Shown: positions 42,330 through 54,900, counted from the first letter of the stretch. The stretch: DNA of 64,000 nt from Lepeophtheirus salmonis (GCF_016086655.4 NC_052132.2:13580805-13644804); one strand, 5' to 3'. The notes: a model not told the origin generated them from the sequence alone. Numbers and translations: made by a program.

Positions 42330-43850
42330 GGGACAATAAGTCTCTCAATGAGCCTTACAAATCTTTTGCTTGCATGGCACAAATTGGGACACCATTTATA
42401 TTTGAGACTTCCCCATTTGAAATATCGACGTTGTTTTGGACAAAAATCATCGTCACGGCGCAACACCATTCTTCCAGCTATAATATTAATTTTGTTGAAA
42501 TTCAACAGTTAATGAAAATGTATTCTTTATTGAAGTTTAAAATTCAAAGTGTTGTGATTTTAATGGATCACTTGGTAAATTTTGTAATTTTAATAACTCT
42601 TTGGTGAATTTTGATAAATTTGTTTAATATTACGTTGTTCTTTTGATTTTTCATTTTTTTCAATTTAAGGTATACGCGTTGTTGCTAATGTAATATCTGC
42701 TGTTATTCCATATATCACACTACAACTTACCAAAATAAGTAAGTACATTTTTGGTATTTGAAATTCAAATTTAATGTTTTTAATGAAACTAAAATGTGTG
42801 AACTATAATAATCTCAAATTATGTCTATTTAATAATTTTATACAGATTCATTTAAAAAATAAAGTGTTTTTTCTCCTTTTTTTGAACTTAGCCCAGTAAT
42901 TTAAAAAAAAAATTTAGTGCAAAGTTAATGACATAGTTAGGGAATATTACAAATTTAAATAACTTAATTTGTAGAATATGTCGACTGTTTATCATGTGAT
43001 ATAATTTGCTTAATATTTGAGGCAACATTCATCCCAGTTCACTAACTACGCAACATAAAGATGTTCACTAACGTAGAGTTAAACAAAGAACATACAAACA
43101 AAAAACAAAAAAAAAAACGACCCTTCATTTAATTATCTAATAAAAAAGATTGTAAATAAAATCTCGAAAAGACCGGTATTTTTTATAGTATTCCTTAAAT
43201 TAGTCAGATGGAGTAGCACTGATTAAGTATCAATAAAGATTATAGAATTACGATTACTCCACCTGACCTAAGAATTGTTTTCTAAGTCCATATACATTAA
43301 GTATAATTCCTTCTCTAGGAACGACCGGGCACATGTAGTTTAAGAGAATAATTTCTGCCAAACCCATTCTTCTTTGAGCTACATATGTCGTTCCATATTT
43401 TCCTAAAATAGTATTTACCAAACAAATATAAAATTTCCAAATAAATAAGGTTAAAAATAAAATCAAAATTTTCCATAAATCAAAAAAATTATGAAGTATC
43501 CACATATTTATTTTAGTTCCAGGTCCCTCTCACATCAAAACCAACCATTGTTTCAGTTATTATCTTGATCTCAAATTGGGAATTAGACCCCATACAATCT
43601 GTTTCGAATTTGGTTTGCAAAAGTTAAGGGGAGCAATGTGTCTAAATATTGATCAATATGGATCTAATTTAATCTTTCTTCATTTTTTTATTGGATTACT
43701 GAAAAAAAAAAAAATTATCAATTCAATTACTTAAATAAATTGGTTTATTATAACCTGGTGACAGTACACGACATTGCCCTGAGTTATTAGGTGTAGAAGA
43801 ATATACAAATTTTGCCGTAATAAAATAGAGGATAAAACACCTTTTGTATT
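42330..43850. other. no recognised gene
   Basis: Overlapping frames at 42299-42607 (+, 102 codons) and 42320-42505 (-) directly upstream of the Tc1 remnant. The minus one (RMVLRRDDDFCPKQRRYF...) could be leader or unrelated; neither is recognised. The rest is A/T-rich. An 83-codon minus frame at 43254-43505 has no motif. Confidence 0.25.
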
Positions 43851-43854
43851 ACCC

Positions 43855-43940
43855 TCTGTTTTTCATGATTATACTCACACCTAGCTTCTCACTCAATACT
43901 AAGACATTATCTCCTCAAGAAATGAAAAAATAATAAAACA
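43855..43940 (-). repeat. R4 fragment
   Basis: CCCTCTGTTTTTCATGATTA, CTCAATACTAAGACATTAT and CTCAAGAAATGAAAAAATAATA follow the order seen at 51303-51400. Confidence 0.5.
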
Positions 43941-46725
43941 GATTGAAAATAAAATAAAATAATAATAACAGGATTTGATAAATCGTTGTGTAACCTCATT
44001 TAAATTCAAATTAATTTCATTTAAATTTTATATAAAGTACTTCCAGCTTCTTTTTCTTCTTTTTAATATGAGTTGAACTAAACAAGAGATTTCATTTATT
44101 TTGTACAGTGTTCCCTGTAAGATATACTCCCTTTTTTTTCTTTAAAATGTATTGGTATATGAATCAGGGAGCCCTATATTCAGTGTACCTGGTGAAGTCT
44201 TCTCATTTATATTTAAATTACATTTTACGAGCTAGATGTCTATTAAATTGTAGCAATGCTAAGTTTTGAAGACTTTTCACGACAATCAGAAATAATTTTC
44301 TACAAGAACTCAATCTGTCAAATTGTATCAACTCACTGAATACTCAAATTGTATATGATGGTCACATATGCCCTATTTCCCTTAATGGATCATAATTTTA
44401 TATTAAAAGAAGCATGATTTTCATATTATTATAAATGCCCAGAAGTACAACTTTGTTTTATATATAGATATATAAGATACATCTTTTTGAGGGCTTGAAC
44501 CTCTACAAAAAGAGTCTAGCATTTCTACTGTCCCAAACATGAAAACAACCCACAAATTGATGTACCACTTTAATGGACAACATCCATATTGAGTCTATTA
44601 CCATATTATTAGAAGTTAATAACATCTATGTACAATGTAATAGATAAATAAATATTGTCTACTTAGGTAAACTTTCTGAAGTGAATTTAATTGACTCACT
44701 CCTTCGTTTCAATGAAAGGTACATATTGGAGAAAATTATATTCGTATCTGACAAAAGCCGTTTCAAGGGCAACTCTTTCTTTTTATGTACTTATATATTA
44801 TTAGTATTTGCTTCGAAAAAAAAAAAAGTCCTTGAGAAAAAGAAGCTCATAAATATTGAAATAACTAGATAGATGTCTGTATAAATTATAGTACCCATTT
44901 CTCTTTCTTTGTAAAGAGAAAATGGTTATAAGTATATCAACAAAAAGATTGTTCTAGTTTTATCATTTGGAGTCAATTGAAATTTTGGCAGTTGAGCTGG
45001 AAGGCCATATATTATTATGACACATATTTGGAGGAAAAACGAAATGCCCATTCTATCGGATAAAGACAATCTTTAAATTACTATAAATTGCTATTTATGT
45101 ACTGCGTATCGCAGCTTTTTTGTACAAGAAAAATACGCGTTGTACAGGAAATTTTTTATTAGTAAAACCCGTAAAATCGAATAATTTCCCAATAGGATTA
45201 ATCAGTCATTAGAGTTTGTAATTATACTTAAATAGTATAATAGTGAATACAAGAAAAACTTGTAGTGCTTTACTTAATAAGATGTGATCTCCTCCAGGCT
45301 CATAACTTAGTCCACGGATTGATTCCAAGTCAATTTCCCCGGAATACTCTATAGCCACACACTTTCAACCTCCTTAACATAATGAGCCCCTCCATTTACT
45401 TTCATGCCCCCTCCCCCCTAAGTGTTAATTGTCCGAATATCTCGAAAAAGTCGAGATCCCTCCCCTTCTTATCCAATAATATATTCTTCGCATTACAAAG
45501 TTATTTCCTTCTTATTAAAAGTTTCCAAGAATTGGATTTCAACTATCTGCTGTTGCTACTTCAATTTTGAGATAGAAAGAGAAAGTTTGAACAGCAGATA
45601 CAATCTGTTCATTTTTGAAAGTAAACGAGGTTTTTCAATGTTTTGTACATTTTAAATGAGATTTTTTATTCTTATTTGAATAATCACATTACATAATAAT
45701 TTTACTTAGCACGTTTAAAGCCTAATGATCCGATTCGAATAAAAATGAATGGTATGTATGCTTATAAAGTACTTTACTTTTTACAAAATTGCAATAACTA
45801 TTTATATAAAGATATACCTTTGCCACAGTGAACCCTTTACTTACAAACATGACATTTCATGGCAGAAGACTGCTCTTAAACCAAAAGTTAAGAATGTGTT
45901 TATTGTCATTGGATGATACATTTATTTTTATGTGTTAATAGGTGACCTATGTATTTTTAGTCAGCTGTCGTTGATGTACTTTTTTCATGGCGTCACCTCA
46001 AATATGCGTACATATATGGCCCTAAAATAATTAGTGTTGAGATAAAAGGCTAAAAGATTAAGAACGAATTAGAGGTACTAGGGATAAAATGTTAGAAAAA
46101 CGAATAATATATGTATATAAAAAAATAAACTAATGAATTTTAACTCTATTAGTAAAAATTACAAAGGTGGGGGAGATTGCGTTAGCTAGTTAATTTGTCT
46201 TGGATGAACACTTATGGGAATTCAATCTCTTCAATAATTTTTCAGGTAGTAACATGAAGGGAAAATTGCATAAAATACAAAAAAACAAAAACATAACATC
46301 AACAACAAAATTAATTATCATAAATTTGGTTTCGCCACATACTGAGAGTATTATTACATAGCTATCTGTTGATTATTTACTGTTACTGATTATTTGGTAT
46401 CTTTGCAATTTGTTTGGTTGTCTTCAAGGGATGCGTAACTGTGGGAGTATCACCGTACGCAATAGCTTTTTAGGAGTAATTTTGACAAACATAACCTTTT
46501 TTTTTTCAAACCCAGGAGGCTACCAAAAAAAAATTGCATTCTCGGGTTTTTCAATTAATGTTCTGGAATAAATTAGGTTCTTTTACATTAGACAAATTAG
46601 AAATAGACAATCATAAGTTGTGAATAACATTATTTAACGCTTTATAAAGATATATTTACCCCAAAGTTTGTAAGGAAGGATTGCGCCAGAGGAGGAAAAT
46701 TAGTATCTAGAAAAACTCTTGCATA
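43941..46725. other. no gene seen
   Basis: A long A/T-rich stretch with only incidental frames (44681-44872, 45382-45655). A C-rich patch at 45385-45420 (CATGCCCCCTCCCCCCTAAG) resembles C-rich patches near 33885, 52785 and 60725. I see nothing else. Confidence 0.3.
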
Positions 46726-46732
46726 GGTCATA

Positions 46733-47441
46733 TTAGGTTGGGGACACAGTAATTTCCTCACTTTTTTAACAAAGTATATCTTGTTCATTATTGATTGCAT
46801 TGGATCATACGATAAGGCGTTGTAAAGGTGTGAGTATATACTAAACACACAGTATTGCACTTGACTGGTTCAGTCGTCAGTCGTGAATTATAGTGCCTCA
46901 AGTATGGAGGTCTCAAAGGAAGAAACTATTCATAACTTAAATTTTTTTTACAATATGAAAGAAAAGTGCGTCGAAATCGACCAAGAAAATTTGTAATGTA
47001 AACTGGGCTAACGCACATTCGTTTCGTGTTGTACAAGAGTGGTTTGAGCATTTTTAAAATTTACCCCTTTGAAGCTGGTGAAAAACAGACAACGCCAGGT
47101 TGTTTTTGATGAGTTTTAAGCTCCGGGCGCTCGTATGGGAAGTTTTTATACATTCACCCTACAGTCTGGACCTTGCACCAAGTCAATATCACCTTTGACT
47201 CTCTATGGTTAAAGTGTTGGAGGTACAAATTTGGCCATAATAGTGTCCTTTGAAAATTGGTTGTCCGAGTGTTTAAGGGAAAAGGGCTTATACTAGAAGG
47301 GCATTATAAAGTTAGATTCTCGTTGGCAATAAATTATCAAACAGAACAGGGTATATTTGGCTTAAATCAAATGATTGTAACACTTCTTATAAGGCATTGA
47401 AATAAAACGAAAAATACGAAAATACTTTTTTCCCAATCTAT
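46733..47441 (+). mobile_element. internally deleted mariner element, 709 bp, both TIRs
   Basis: The 5' TIR TTAGGTTGGGGACACAGTAA (46733, after TA) pairs with the 3' TIR complement ending at 47441 (before TA). The transposase start is MEVSKEETIHN at 46904. The N-terminal text runs to VVxAFLKF near 47050 and then passes to C-terminal text. That includes YSLDLAPSQYH-type sequence near 47160-47190, where the third catalytic site of mariner DD34D enzymes lies, and FENWLSECL near 47260. The central region with the first catalytic Asp is deleted, and stops and shifts are many. Deletion junction shared with 656, 9807 and 61081. Confidence 0.9.
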
Positions 47442-47479
47442 TACATTCCCGGTTTGAAAATATTCAAATGTCAACATGG

Positions 47480-48125
47480 AAATCGTTTTTTGTGGCTGGG
47501 TATATCCATAATTGATAGTATCGAACAAAATTCACTTTTTAAGTTCTTTAAAAGAAATTGAAAATCCTATAGAATTAGAAACAGAAGCATTGAGGAAAGG
47601 TATCCTATGGATACACGATGTGGGGATTGCATTAAATATTACTGAAGGGGAAATGTGTATTTACCCTACAGGGAATAGGGTTGTTCCATAAGTCTTTGAT
47701 TCCTTGGACACTGAGGATTATACTCTTAGTTCAAAGCATCATTACAACTTAATTTAACGGAAAAATATAATGGTTCAATTACGAATTCGACCAAAAGTAT
47801 TGCAGATGGGAAGAACTTTACGTAGCAATTTCTAATTGAAACAAGGCTATTGTGTTTTTAGACTACCATGCTTAGTTTTTGTATGTAAAACTATCAATTC
47901 CATCATTCATGTAGTTACTGCCTGCCTTTTGTTGTCTATCCCGAGATATTTCGTGGCCTTGAACCTCAGATGCCTATCGGATGATGATTCAAAATATATC
48001 AAAGTGAAAATTCCGTTTGGGCCAGCAGATTGTAATAAGAGTAGGTCCTTCAAAATAAGAGCATTGAAATTTGCTGTACTCACATGCGAAGGCTTATTTT
48101 GGAAAGAGAACTACAGATAAGGAAC
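47480..48125 (+). other. unexplained coding-like region
   Basis: One frame is open for about 70 codons to a stop near 47690 (SLKEIENPIELETEALRKG, ILWIHDVGIALNITEGEM, YPTGNRVVP). A second, 47836-48117, encodes 94 residues with a hydrophobic N-terminal half (VVTACLLLSIPRYFVALNL) and KVKIPFGPADCNK. They may be parts of one decayed gene or of an unknown element. I recognise no family. Confidence 0.25.
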
Positions 48126-48640
48126 AAGTATTTACAGGAGGCCTATGAATGATATTAATTGCCGTGGCTGTGAGGTATGCCGCGTTTAACATCAGGAACC
48201 CCTATAATGATTGATACAACGGCAATCTTGAGCGATACTGACCTCAAAGATCAAACCAGTTTCTAAGAACTTAGAAACACAACGTCAAAGTCTTCAAGGG
48301 GAACCGTGTTCGTCAGCCAAAATAATAAAATATTTGTATGTTTTGAGTTCGCTAGGAAGTCCAATTTTGAGCTAAAATACTTATTTATATTAAAACAATG
48401 CAGTTTCTCCTAGTAATTCATATAACATCATTTTAAAGTATTGCTTATAGCTGTACATATATATGGATGCCTTTATTTAACTTGGTAAGGCTAAAACAGG
48501 ATTGACAATTTTCTGGGGGAGGGGTGATAAAAGGTGGCTTATTCTATATCCAAAAAACATAAATTGTTTTTGGGAGTTCAAGGAGAATAGATAGGGGATT
48601 GAGTTTCATATAAAAAAATGTCTGGCGTCTCGAAATACAA
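48126..48640. other. no gene seen
   Basis: A/T-rich apart from slightly richer sequence to about 48320 that continues the unexplained region. Confidence 0.3.
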
Positions 48641-48654
48641 CTATGCATATAAAG

Positions 48655-48950
48655 TTTTTTTTTAAATTTATACAAAATCAAAAAAGCTTATGGACAAAAT
48701 AAGAAATCGGTGAAAATTGATGTTTTTTTAAGGTGAAAAAAGTGGATTTTTAATGGAATATTGTATTCGTAGATCAAATAAAGTTTGTAGAAATTTGTCT
48801 GGATATTCGTTTGCATATCAATTTGACACATAAAAATTGCTATTAACTGAAACATCGGTCATTTTCTAAATAATTTTTGAAAAAAAAAAAAATAAATCCT
48901 CCTTTTTTCATCCAATGTCAATTTTTAATTTGTAAGAAGAAATACCATAA
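48655..48950 (-). repeat. R3 copy, inverted relative to 34855-35110
   Basis: AAAATCAAAAAAGCTTATGG...AATGGAATATTGTATTCGTAG...AATTTGTCTGGATATTCGTT...TTGACACATAAAAATTG matches the complement of the R3 sequence. Similarity looks moderate to high over about 250 bases. Confidence 0.75.
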
Positions 48951-49685
48951 ACCTTAACATGACTACAACAATATAGTATTTTTAATTTCCCGAAAATTTA
49001 ATTTATAATTTATACAATATGTGCAAAAATAAACCAGTTATTAAGAGTTATATTTTTGACAAATTATCCTCCGTAATTTTCATTTTATTTGCAAGTAGAA
49101 AATAAATCGTGTTAAGTTTGTATTCCTCATTACAATGCCCATAAATTCAACTTTTTTTCAAAAAATTAGTGCATTACAGTTTATTTGCAATTTCTTAGTT
49201 GAAAAGCCCATTGCAAAATAAATTAACATATTTGTAATATAGATTGTCCCATTTACTATAAATATAGTGTACATTGTTTATGGATAAGACATAAAATAAA
49301 AACGATAAATATTTTTGTCATTAGCAAATAGGTAAATTACCGTATCATTGCAATTTATTCGGATGGAAGTGCATTTGTATGTACATCAAGTGAAAGGAAA
49401 AAAAGTGTATCTTGACGGATTGCTAAAATATATTTTTTCTATTTATAACCATTTACAGGATGGACCAGAATTAGGGTGCCATTAACTTTAACGTCATTAA
49501 ATAAAAAGAATTAGGCTAAAAAAGTGGATCCTAAACGTTCTGGAAGAGACGTCAGTGACCTCACATGACGTCCCTGGGGTCAGTCTCATTTTCAAAAGAG
49601 AAGAAAGAAATAAGCAAGAAAAAAATAATTTCTGTTTTTGGATTACTCACTAATAAAAATGATTCATATTTAACCAGCGGCGTCC
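48951..49685. other. no gene seen
   Basis: A/T-rich. A G+C-richer patch at 49455-49590 (GGATGGACCAGAATTAGGGTG, GACGTCAGTGACCTCACATGACGTC) may be an element end, but no partner is visible. Confidence 0.3.
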
Positions 49686-49689
49686 AAAG

Positions 49690-49850
49690 TAAAGAAAAAT
49701 GAATTTTTGACCTTTATAGAATTTTTTTTAACTTTTTGTAAATATTTATGGATTTTTGACCTTTTCTATCACAAAATTTTAATTTTTGATTATTTTTCAA
49801 AAATTCTAAAACCAAACTCCTCTCAAAAGATAATTATTATGTGGATGCAA
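49690..49850 (+). repeat. 3' part of CAGGGG-type element
   Basis: GAATTTTTGACC...ATTTATGGATTTTTGACC...CAAAAATTC...CCAAACTCCTCTC...TATGTGGATGCAATTG parallels the end of the copy at 31909-32529 (CTAAGCCCCTCAAAA...CCTGTGGACGCCCCTG). Confidence 0.5.
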
Positions 49851-50400
49851 TTGTTAACTGATTTTTTTGTTTTATTGTTGTTGTAATTTGAACATGTTCA
49901 CTCACATAAATAAACCGGGTGATTAAAAACTTGTAATTTAACCCTGGGTTTGTGAACTCATTTTTTAACACAGTTAGAGAACTAGGGTAAAAAGTTACAC
50001 CAAAATAAAACAGATTTTATTACACTATATATACTCGAAATAAACTCAAAGTTAAATTATTTATGTTTGTAATATTCAAATAAAATTTATGTAAAAACAA
50101 TGAAAATGTTAAAAATACTTTGTATGATGATCTTTGTTATACAAGTGAATCTTAATAGTATTAGTCGGGGAACTCAACAAAAATAAATTTGATAAATAAA
50201 CTTATGAAATATTTGTAAGTTTAATACATTTTGGGTTTAAAATAAGTAATCATCAATGTTGACGAGGTTGTTTGTGATACATAAAATAACGAATTATATA
50301 AATTTTGTGACATTTCCAAGTAATTATAAGAAAAAATCAAAGACTTTTCTAACTCCTACTATTACATACATCAAGAAGAATAACTGAAGGCAATCCCAAA
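49851..50400. other. no gene seen
   Basis: A/T-rich sequence without recognised features. Confidence 0.3.
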
Positions 50401-50416
50401 AAAAGAGATAAAAAAG

Positions 50417-50780
50417 TTGGAGTGGACTCGGAATAGAATTAGTCCATTAATAGTCGAGAGAAGATACTACAGGTCTAGGGAGGACGTTTATGACCATAAT
50501 CCACGGACTGTCTTGCAGAACCCTTTTTCAAACTCAAAACAAGAATTGTTTCGTTATAGGATGGCAACTTCGTGTCTCTTCAATCACAAATCGAAACCAG
50601 AAAAGGATAGTCAGAGTTATTTTCTTTATAAATAAGAAAAAGAAACAAGTGGCCACTTAGTCTACGACTGCTCAAGGGTCCTCAGAGTCCATATTATTCT
50701 AGAGAAAACAATTAAAGAAAAATACGTGGTGGATATGAGTATACTGGACTGGATGATCACTTCCTCGTGTCAACATTTTT
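50417..50780 (+). pseudogene. LINE ORF2 C-terminal fragment
   Basis: The frame 50417-50632 contains KQELFRYRMATSCLFNHKSK. In LINE ORF2 proteins a KxxLFxxxxxxxxTxxxLxxx segment precedes the C-terminal Cys/His region. After the stop and a frameshift the text KETSGHLVYDCSRVLRVHII continues, like ETSRHLFRDCSK at 19110, and ends LDWMITSSCQHF with a stop near 50780. RT motifs are absent. Family assignment rests on the ETxxHLxxxC block. Confidence 0.6.
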
Positions 50781-51040
50781 AATTACACATTGTTTACGCT
50801 GTTAGATTTAAAGGTGAAGGATTTCCATTTGGCTTCAAACTCTTATTGAACAGAGAATCACTTTGATAAGGATGTTTGATAATAGAGAGTCAAATAAAAA
50901 TGCATTGCTGATATTTTTCTTTTTTGCCTTTTTCTTTCTTTTAATAATATTGACGGCATAACGAATGTACCCTTAATAATTAAAAAAAAATAATAACACA
51001 TCTAAATACAGATGCAAACAAAAAATAATTAAATCTAAGT
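50781..51040. other. no gene seen
   Basis: A/T-rich; might be 3' sequence of the LINE fragment. Confidence 0.3.
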
Positions 51041-51046
51041 AATTTA

Positions 51047-51788
51047 TGTAGGGGAGACGTTATGCTAAAAATAATAATGGTTGTCAACTTTTTTCAACTA
51101 ATTTGGATGAGCAAGAATTTCTTCTTAATTAAGTCCAGGATAAAAGCTCATACAAAGGACTCATCTGCAAAAAAAAATTGTAACAAAGTTTGCAATTTTC
51201 TTAGTATTATACTATACTAGTGGTTGTATTCACAGTTGTCGACGAGCAGACAAACCTTGCTCTCATAATATAGAATATCACTCCCTCAGTAGTCCTCAGT
51301 TTTACTCTCTGTTTTTCCCGAGCACACTAATATGTAACTACTCAATACTTATATCAATTCATATATCGTGTTCTGTCCTCAAGAATGAATGAATAATAAT
51401 AAGAGCTTGAGAAAAAGTTGGGATGACTGATCCGTATTTTAATCTCTAGAGCGCTCACTAATAAAAATGAACAAATTTGTTTTAACATTTGTTGTTCACC
51501 ATAAACATACATGTGAAAAGTATATAAGAAATGCTGAGGCAAAGAAGACGACCACCCATTGTGTTCCCTGTACTGCTATAGCAGATCCTAGTTATATATT
51601 GAAATTATCAACAATTCTCATCATTTTTGAGCATTTTATAAATTTTTCATTTTTTTTTAAAACCTTTATATCTTTCATACGAGAGTGCATTTGTTTATAA
51701 AATGGCCTACACTCTCTCATATCCTAACCCCATTTGAGTGATTGCCTCAAAATAAAAAATCCTGCAAATCTCTCAAGTCTCCCCTACA
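51047..51788. mobile_element. 742-bp TA-flanked inverted-repeat element
   Basis: TGTAGGGGAGAC at 51047 and GTCTCCCCTACA ending at 51788 are perfect inverted ends, and both are flanked by TA (51045-46, 51789-90), as for Tc1/mariner-type insertions. No transposase text is present. The frame 51467-51700 has no family features. An R4 unit lies inside (51230-51470). Confidence 0.7.
51230..51470 (-). repeat. R4 copy, inverted
   Basis: Complement of 10670-11030: ACTCTCTGTTTTTCCC, TATGTAACTACTCAATACTT, TCAATTCATATATCG, TCTGTCCTCAAGAATGAATG, GTTGGGATGACTGATCC and AGAGCGCTCACTAAT. Confidence 0.75.
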
Positions 51789-51790
51789 TA

Positions 51791-53640
51791 AAATGTAAAT
51801 GTTTAATTAGAAGACACTTTGCATTGAATTAACAAAATTTATACTTAGATAATTATTATATAAGAAGTGAAGATAAGCATTTCTGACAAGCCTTTGTTTC
51901 ACATTCTCTAATATTAAGTTTCTTTTTTAAGTAACAATATAATTGAAGATTGCAGTAAAGAGAAAATTACTCTTTGTAGAAAATATATAATTAGAGGAGT
52001 TGATTAGAAGCCCTAAAATTTTCACAATTCCAGCTAGATAGAGAGTCTTGTACTTCAACTGGAACAAACTTTGACCTCATCCAGATACCGAACAAATGTA
52101 TTGTGACAATAAGTAATTATATCGAAAATCGAGTCTCAAATCTTTGGTCTCAAGCTTCACAAATCCGTTTTCCGTCTTTAAAAATAAAATATACTCAAAT
52201 TAGTGCTGCATATATAATGAGGAAATTGAAATGACTTTCGAGTACAAGTTAAGCCCCGAGTTTTAGTTTTCGAGTCCATTTTGAGTGGCAGTGATTAGTT
52301 GTGTGATCAAGTTGATGCGCAAGTCAGAATTGAATCGAAATTTTACATAAATAATCGAGTTACAAAATCTATCTTTCACAGTGTTTAAAAACAATCGACG
52401 CATAAAATTTTGATTTATTTAAATTTAAATGAACTGTACCACTAGATCAAATAAGCCCTATATGAATATTTTTAAACAGTTATTTGAATAATTTTTTAAG
52501 TGAAAGATAACACAATCATAAAAAAGTATATTTATTAAAAAAACAATTATTTTTCAACTTAGTATTCTCTAACTAGAAGCCCTCAAAGTTTTGATGATTT
52601 TTTGCAATCATAACTAGTGTATAGAATAACGATTTTACATCTAATTATACAGATTAATAAACTTATATATGTATAGAATCAACAGTTGCTCTATGCTTTA
52701 TAGGTCCTTACAAAATATCCATTTAATTGATCACCATGTAAGATTACAAAAAGTACTATTTTTCTTTACCTTTTATTCTCTCTGCCCCCCCCCCCTCCTC
52801 TCAATTTCTTCATTGATGGATCTAAGTCATTTTCCTTACAAATGAAATTCATTATGTTTAATGACCGTTAAAAGCAATGAACTCCCTATTTTCATTATAA
52901 TTTTTTCAATGAGTACTTATCAAAGAACATATTTATAGAACTAGAAAAGCAATGCAAATTGTTCCGATGAATCTGTAGCCCCTTCTTTATGTACGTTGAA
53001 CAACTAAAATTTAGGTCAATATCTTAGTAGTAAATATTTAAAAATATTTTTCTAGTTTTTTATATATAGTGATTAAAATCCGGTGTACTTTTTAGCTCGC
53101 GCTTTTTTTTTGGAATAAGTAATCTGAACAATGATTTTTTTTTCCTCAGAGGCTTCAATTTTAAATTGATGATGCTGAATTCAAAAAGTTTCATTGAAGT
53201 TACTTTCCTCAAATTATACAGAAGAATATAATCCGGATTTTTCCTTTGGGAAGAAAAACAATTTGTAGCCCAACAAACTACTTCAAATACTCAACCGATC
53301 ATAAACAGTAAGTAGTAAACACTAAATCGAATAAAATACGTATCATAGCTTAAAAATAAATTTATTTGGACATTTCAAATCAATTGTACACCTCGTTAGA
53401 CAACCGATCATATAAAAAATATGTTAACGAAATTAAGAAAATAAATATGAAATAAATTTTCTAGGCAAATGATACCGTATCCAATCTTTTTAATATTTTT
53501 CATTTATATTTTGGGATTGATAAATTCATTTCCCAGATGGCATCCATATTAATTATTTGTAAGGTTCAGATTTATTTATTGTTTACAATTGGTTTATATT
53601 TAACTTTTAATGTCCAGGAGAAATAAAATATTATCATACA
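51791..53640. other. no gene seen
   Basis: A/T-rich, with a C-rich run at 52784-52800. GTAATCCGGTGTACTTTTTAGCTxGC-type words near 53075-53100 (AAAATCCGGTGTACTTTTTAGC) resemble R2 at 12435-12455, a possible small R2 scrap. No coding sequence is recognised. Confidence 0.35.
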
Positions 53641-53649
53641 AAAGATGCC

Positions 53650-53985
53650 ATTTCATTATTTGTAGTTTCAACTTTGTATGACGATCACCATGAAATTGTA
53701 TTTAATGTTTCTCCTGGTGGCTCCCTTGATATTTGCCTTGATGGAATAATACAAAGGATTAAGATCGGGAAGGTGGGAGGCCACACACTCTTACATACAC
53801 CAAAAAGCTGCATGGTTAACCTCTATAAATTTGGGGAACTTTTAGCTCGTGTGTCAGGGATCTCCATCCTTTTGGAACACTATTCGGATCCCCTTGTATT
53901 CCTTCTTGATCCAAGGAACTATGTCAAATTAATCTTCTTGACCATAGATAAAATATCAAAATTAAACAACAGGAACATTACGATA
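53650..53985 (-). pseudogene. Tc1-like transposase C-terminal half
   Basis: Minus-strand text in three phases: VFQKDGDP (second catalytic Asp, near 53880), a KVPKFIEVNHAAFW segment, PDLNPLYYSIKANIKG with the third acidic residue replaced by Tyr (near 53740), then ATRRNIK. The family pattern FQxDGAPxHTxKKVxxFLxxNxxxFW...PDLNPLDYSIWAxIE is clear. The N-terminal half and the tail are absent. The 110-codon plus frame at 53674-54006 is its antisense shadow. Confidence 0.75.
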
Positions 53986-54009
53986 TATAGTTTAAATAAG
54001 CCTTAAAGA

Positions 54010-54465
54010 ATGGTAGGATATATAATCTTGCACTCGGGTTTATGCATCATTTATTTCTCTATGTACATACTTTAAATATACAAATAGATTCTCTGATAAT
54101 GTGTAGAAAAATAATTGAGTAACAACCAAATAAGAAGATATTACCTATTGTTGAAAATATAGCCTTTGTTTCGTTCTATCTACCAAAAGGATTGATGGAA
54201 TATTATGATAACTTGGCAACACGACTTTTTTTTAAAATAATTATAAGTCATAAATTAGATGCAAACCAATAATTATTTAATTAATAATGTTACTATTTGG
54301 TTTATTGGACATAACTCTGTCTAATAATTACATGTTATTTTTTTTATTGTTAATAAAAATAACAATTGCAAAAAAGGTAAGGATTAGCCATAGATTTTTC
54401 CTTGTTTGCCAAATCTTATATAAGCATGTAGATTTTATAACTTTCTATTACACATATGCAAACAA
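54010..54465. other. no gene seen
   Basis: A/T-rich; the 68-codon frame 54287-54493 has no motif. Confidence 0.3.
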
Positions 54466-54471
54466 GATATA

Positions 54472-54745
54472 CAGTGTGGCCCATAAGTCTTAGGACAACT
54501 TCAATAGACACGAAAATAAACAAATATTTATTTAGCGAAACATCTTTTTATATTGCAATCAACATGAAATTCCCTTCAAAATAAATGCAAGTTCGTTCCA
54601 CATGGTCACCATTTGCGGCAACAACAGCTCTCAGACGCTTTGGAACTACTTTACATACTGGACGGATGGTCTCCTCCACTAAATTGTCCCATACGGATAC
54701 TATTACGGCCTTCAAATCGTCAAGAATGTGGTAGGAGGTCACCCT
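54472..54745 (-). pseudogene. Tc1-like element end with transposase C-terminal tail
   Basis: Following TA (54470-71), CAGTGTGGCCCATAAGTCTT is a typical Tc1-like TIR. The minus frame ending at 54548 reads ILDDLKAVIVSVWDNLVEET, then IRPVCKVVPKRLRAVVAANG, the conserved transposase tail. It continues past the usual GGHIE end to a stop. Everything upstream of the tail is missing; the break is near 54745 where A/T-rich element DNA starts. The TIR and family differ from those at 14983 and 17114. Confidence 0.85.
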
Positions 54746-54749
54746 AACC

Positions 54750-54900
54750 TACCAAACTTTTTGAAAGAAGTTTCAAAAATCAACAGCTTTTCACAAAAAA
54801 ATTAAATTCTTTGGATTCTTTTTTTAAACTTATTGGAAAAAAAAATTGCAGAATTAAATTCTTATAAGTTTGGATATATTTTTGGGCCAATCCCCCTCCT
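54750..54900 (+). repeat. A/T core fragment of CAGGGG-type element
   Basis: TTTCAAAAATCAACAGCTTTT...TTAAATTCTTTGGATTC...CCAATCCCCCTCCTCCTACGGATGCC resembles the word style and 3' G/C-rich end of the 31909-32529 family, though the end itself is not exact. Confidence 0.35.

Noticed and set aside
42299..42607. 102-codon plus-strand frame upstream of a Tc1 remnant
   Set aside because: Hydrophobic, A/T-driven composition and partly antisense to another frame; no motif.
53674..54006. 110-codon plus-strand frame
   Set aside because: Antisense to Tc1-like transposase text with FQKDG and PDLNPL motifs.
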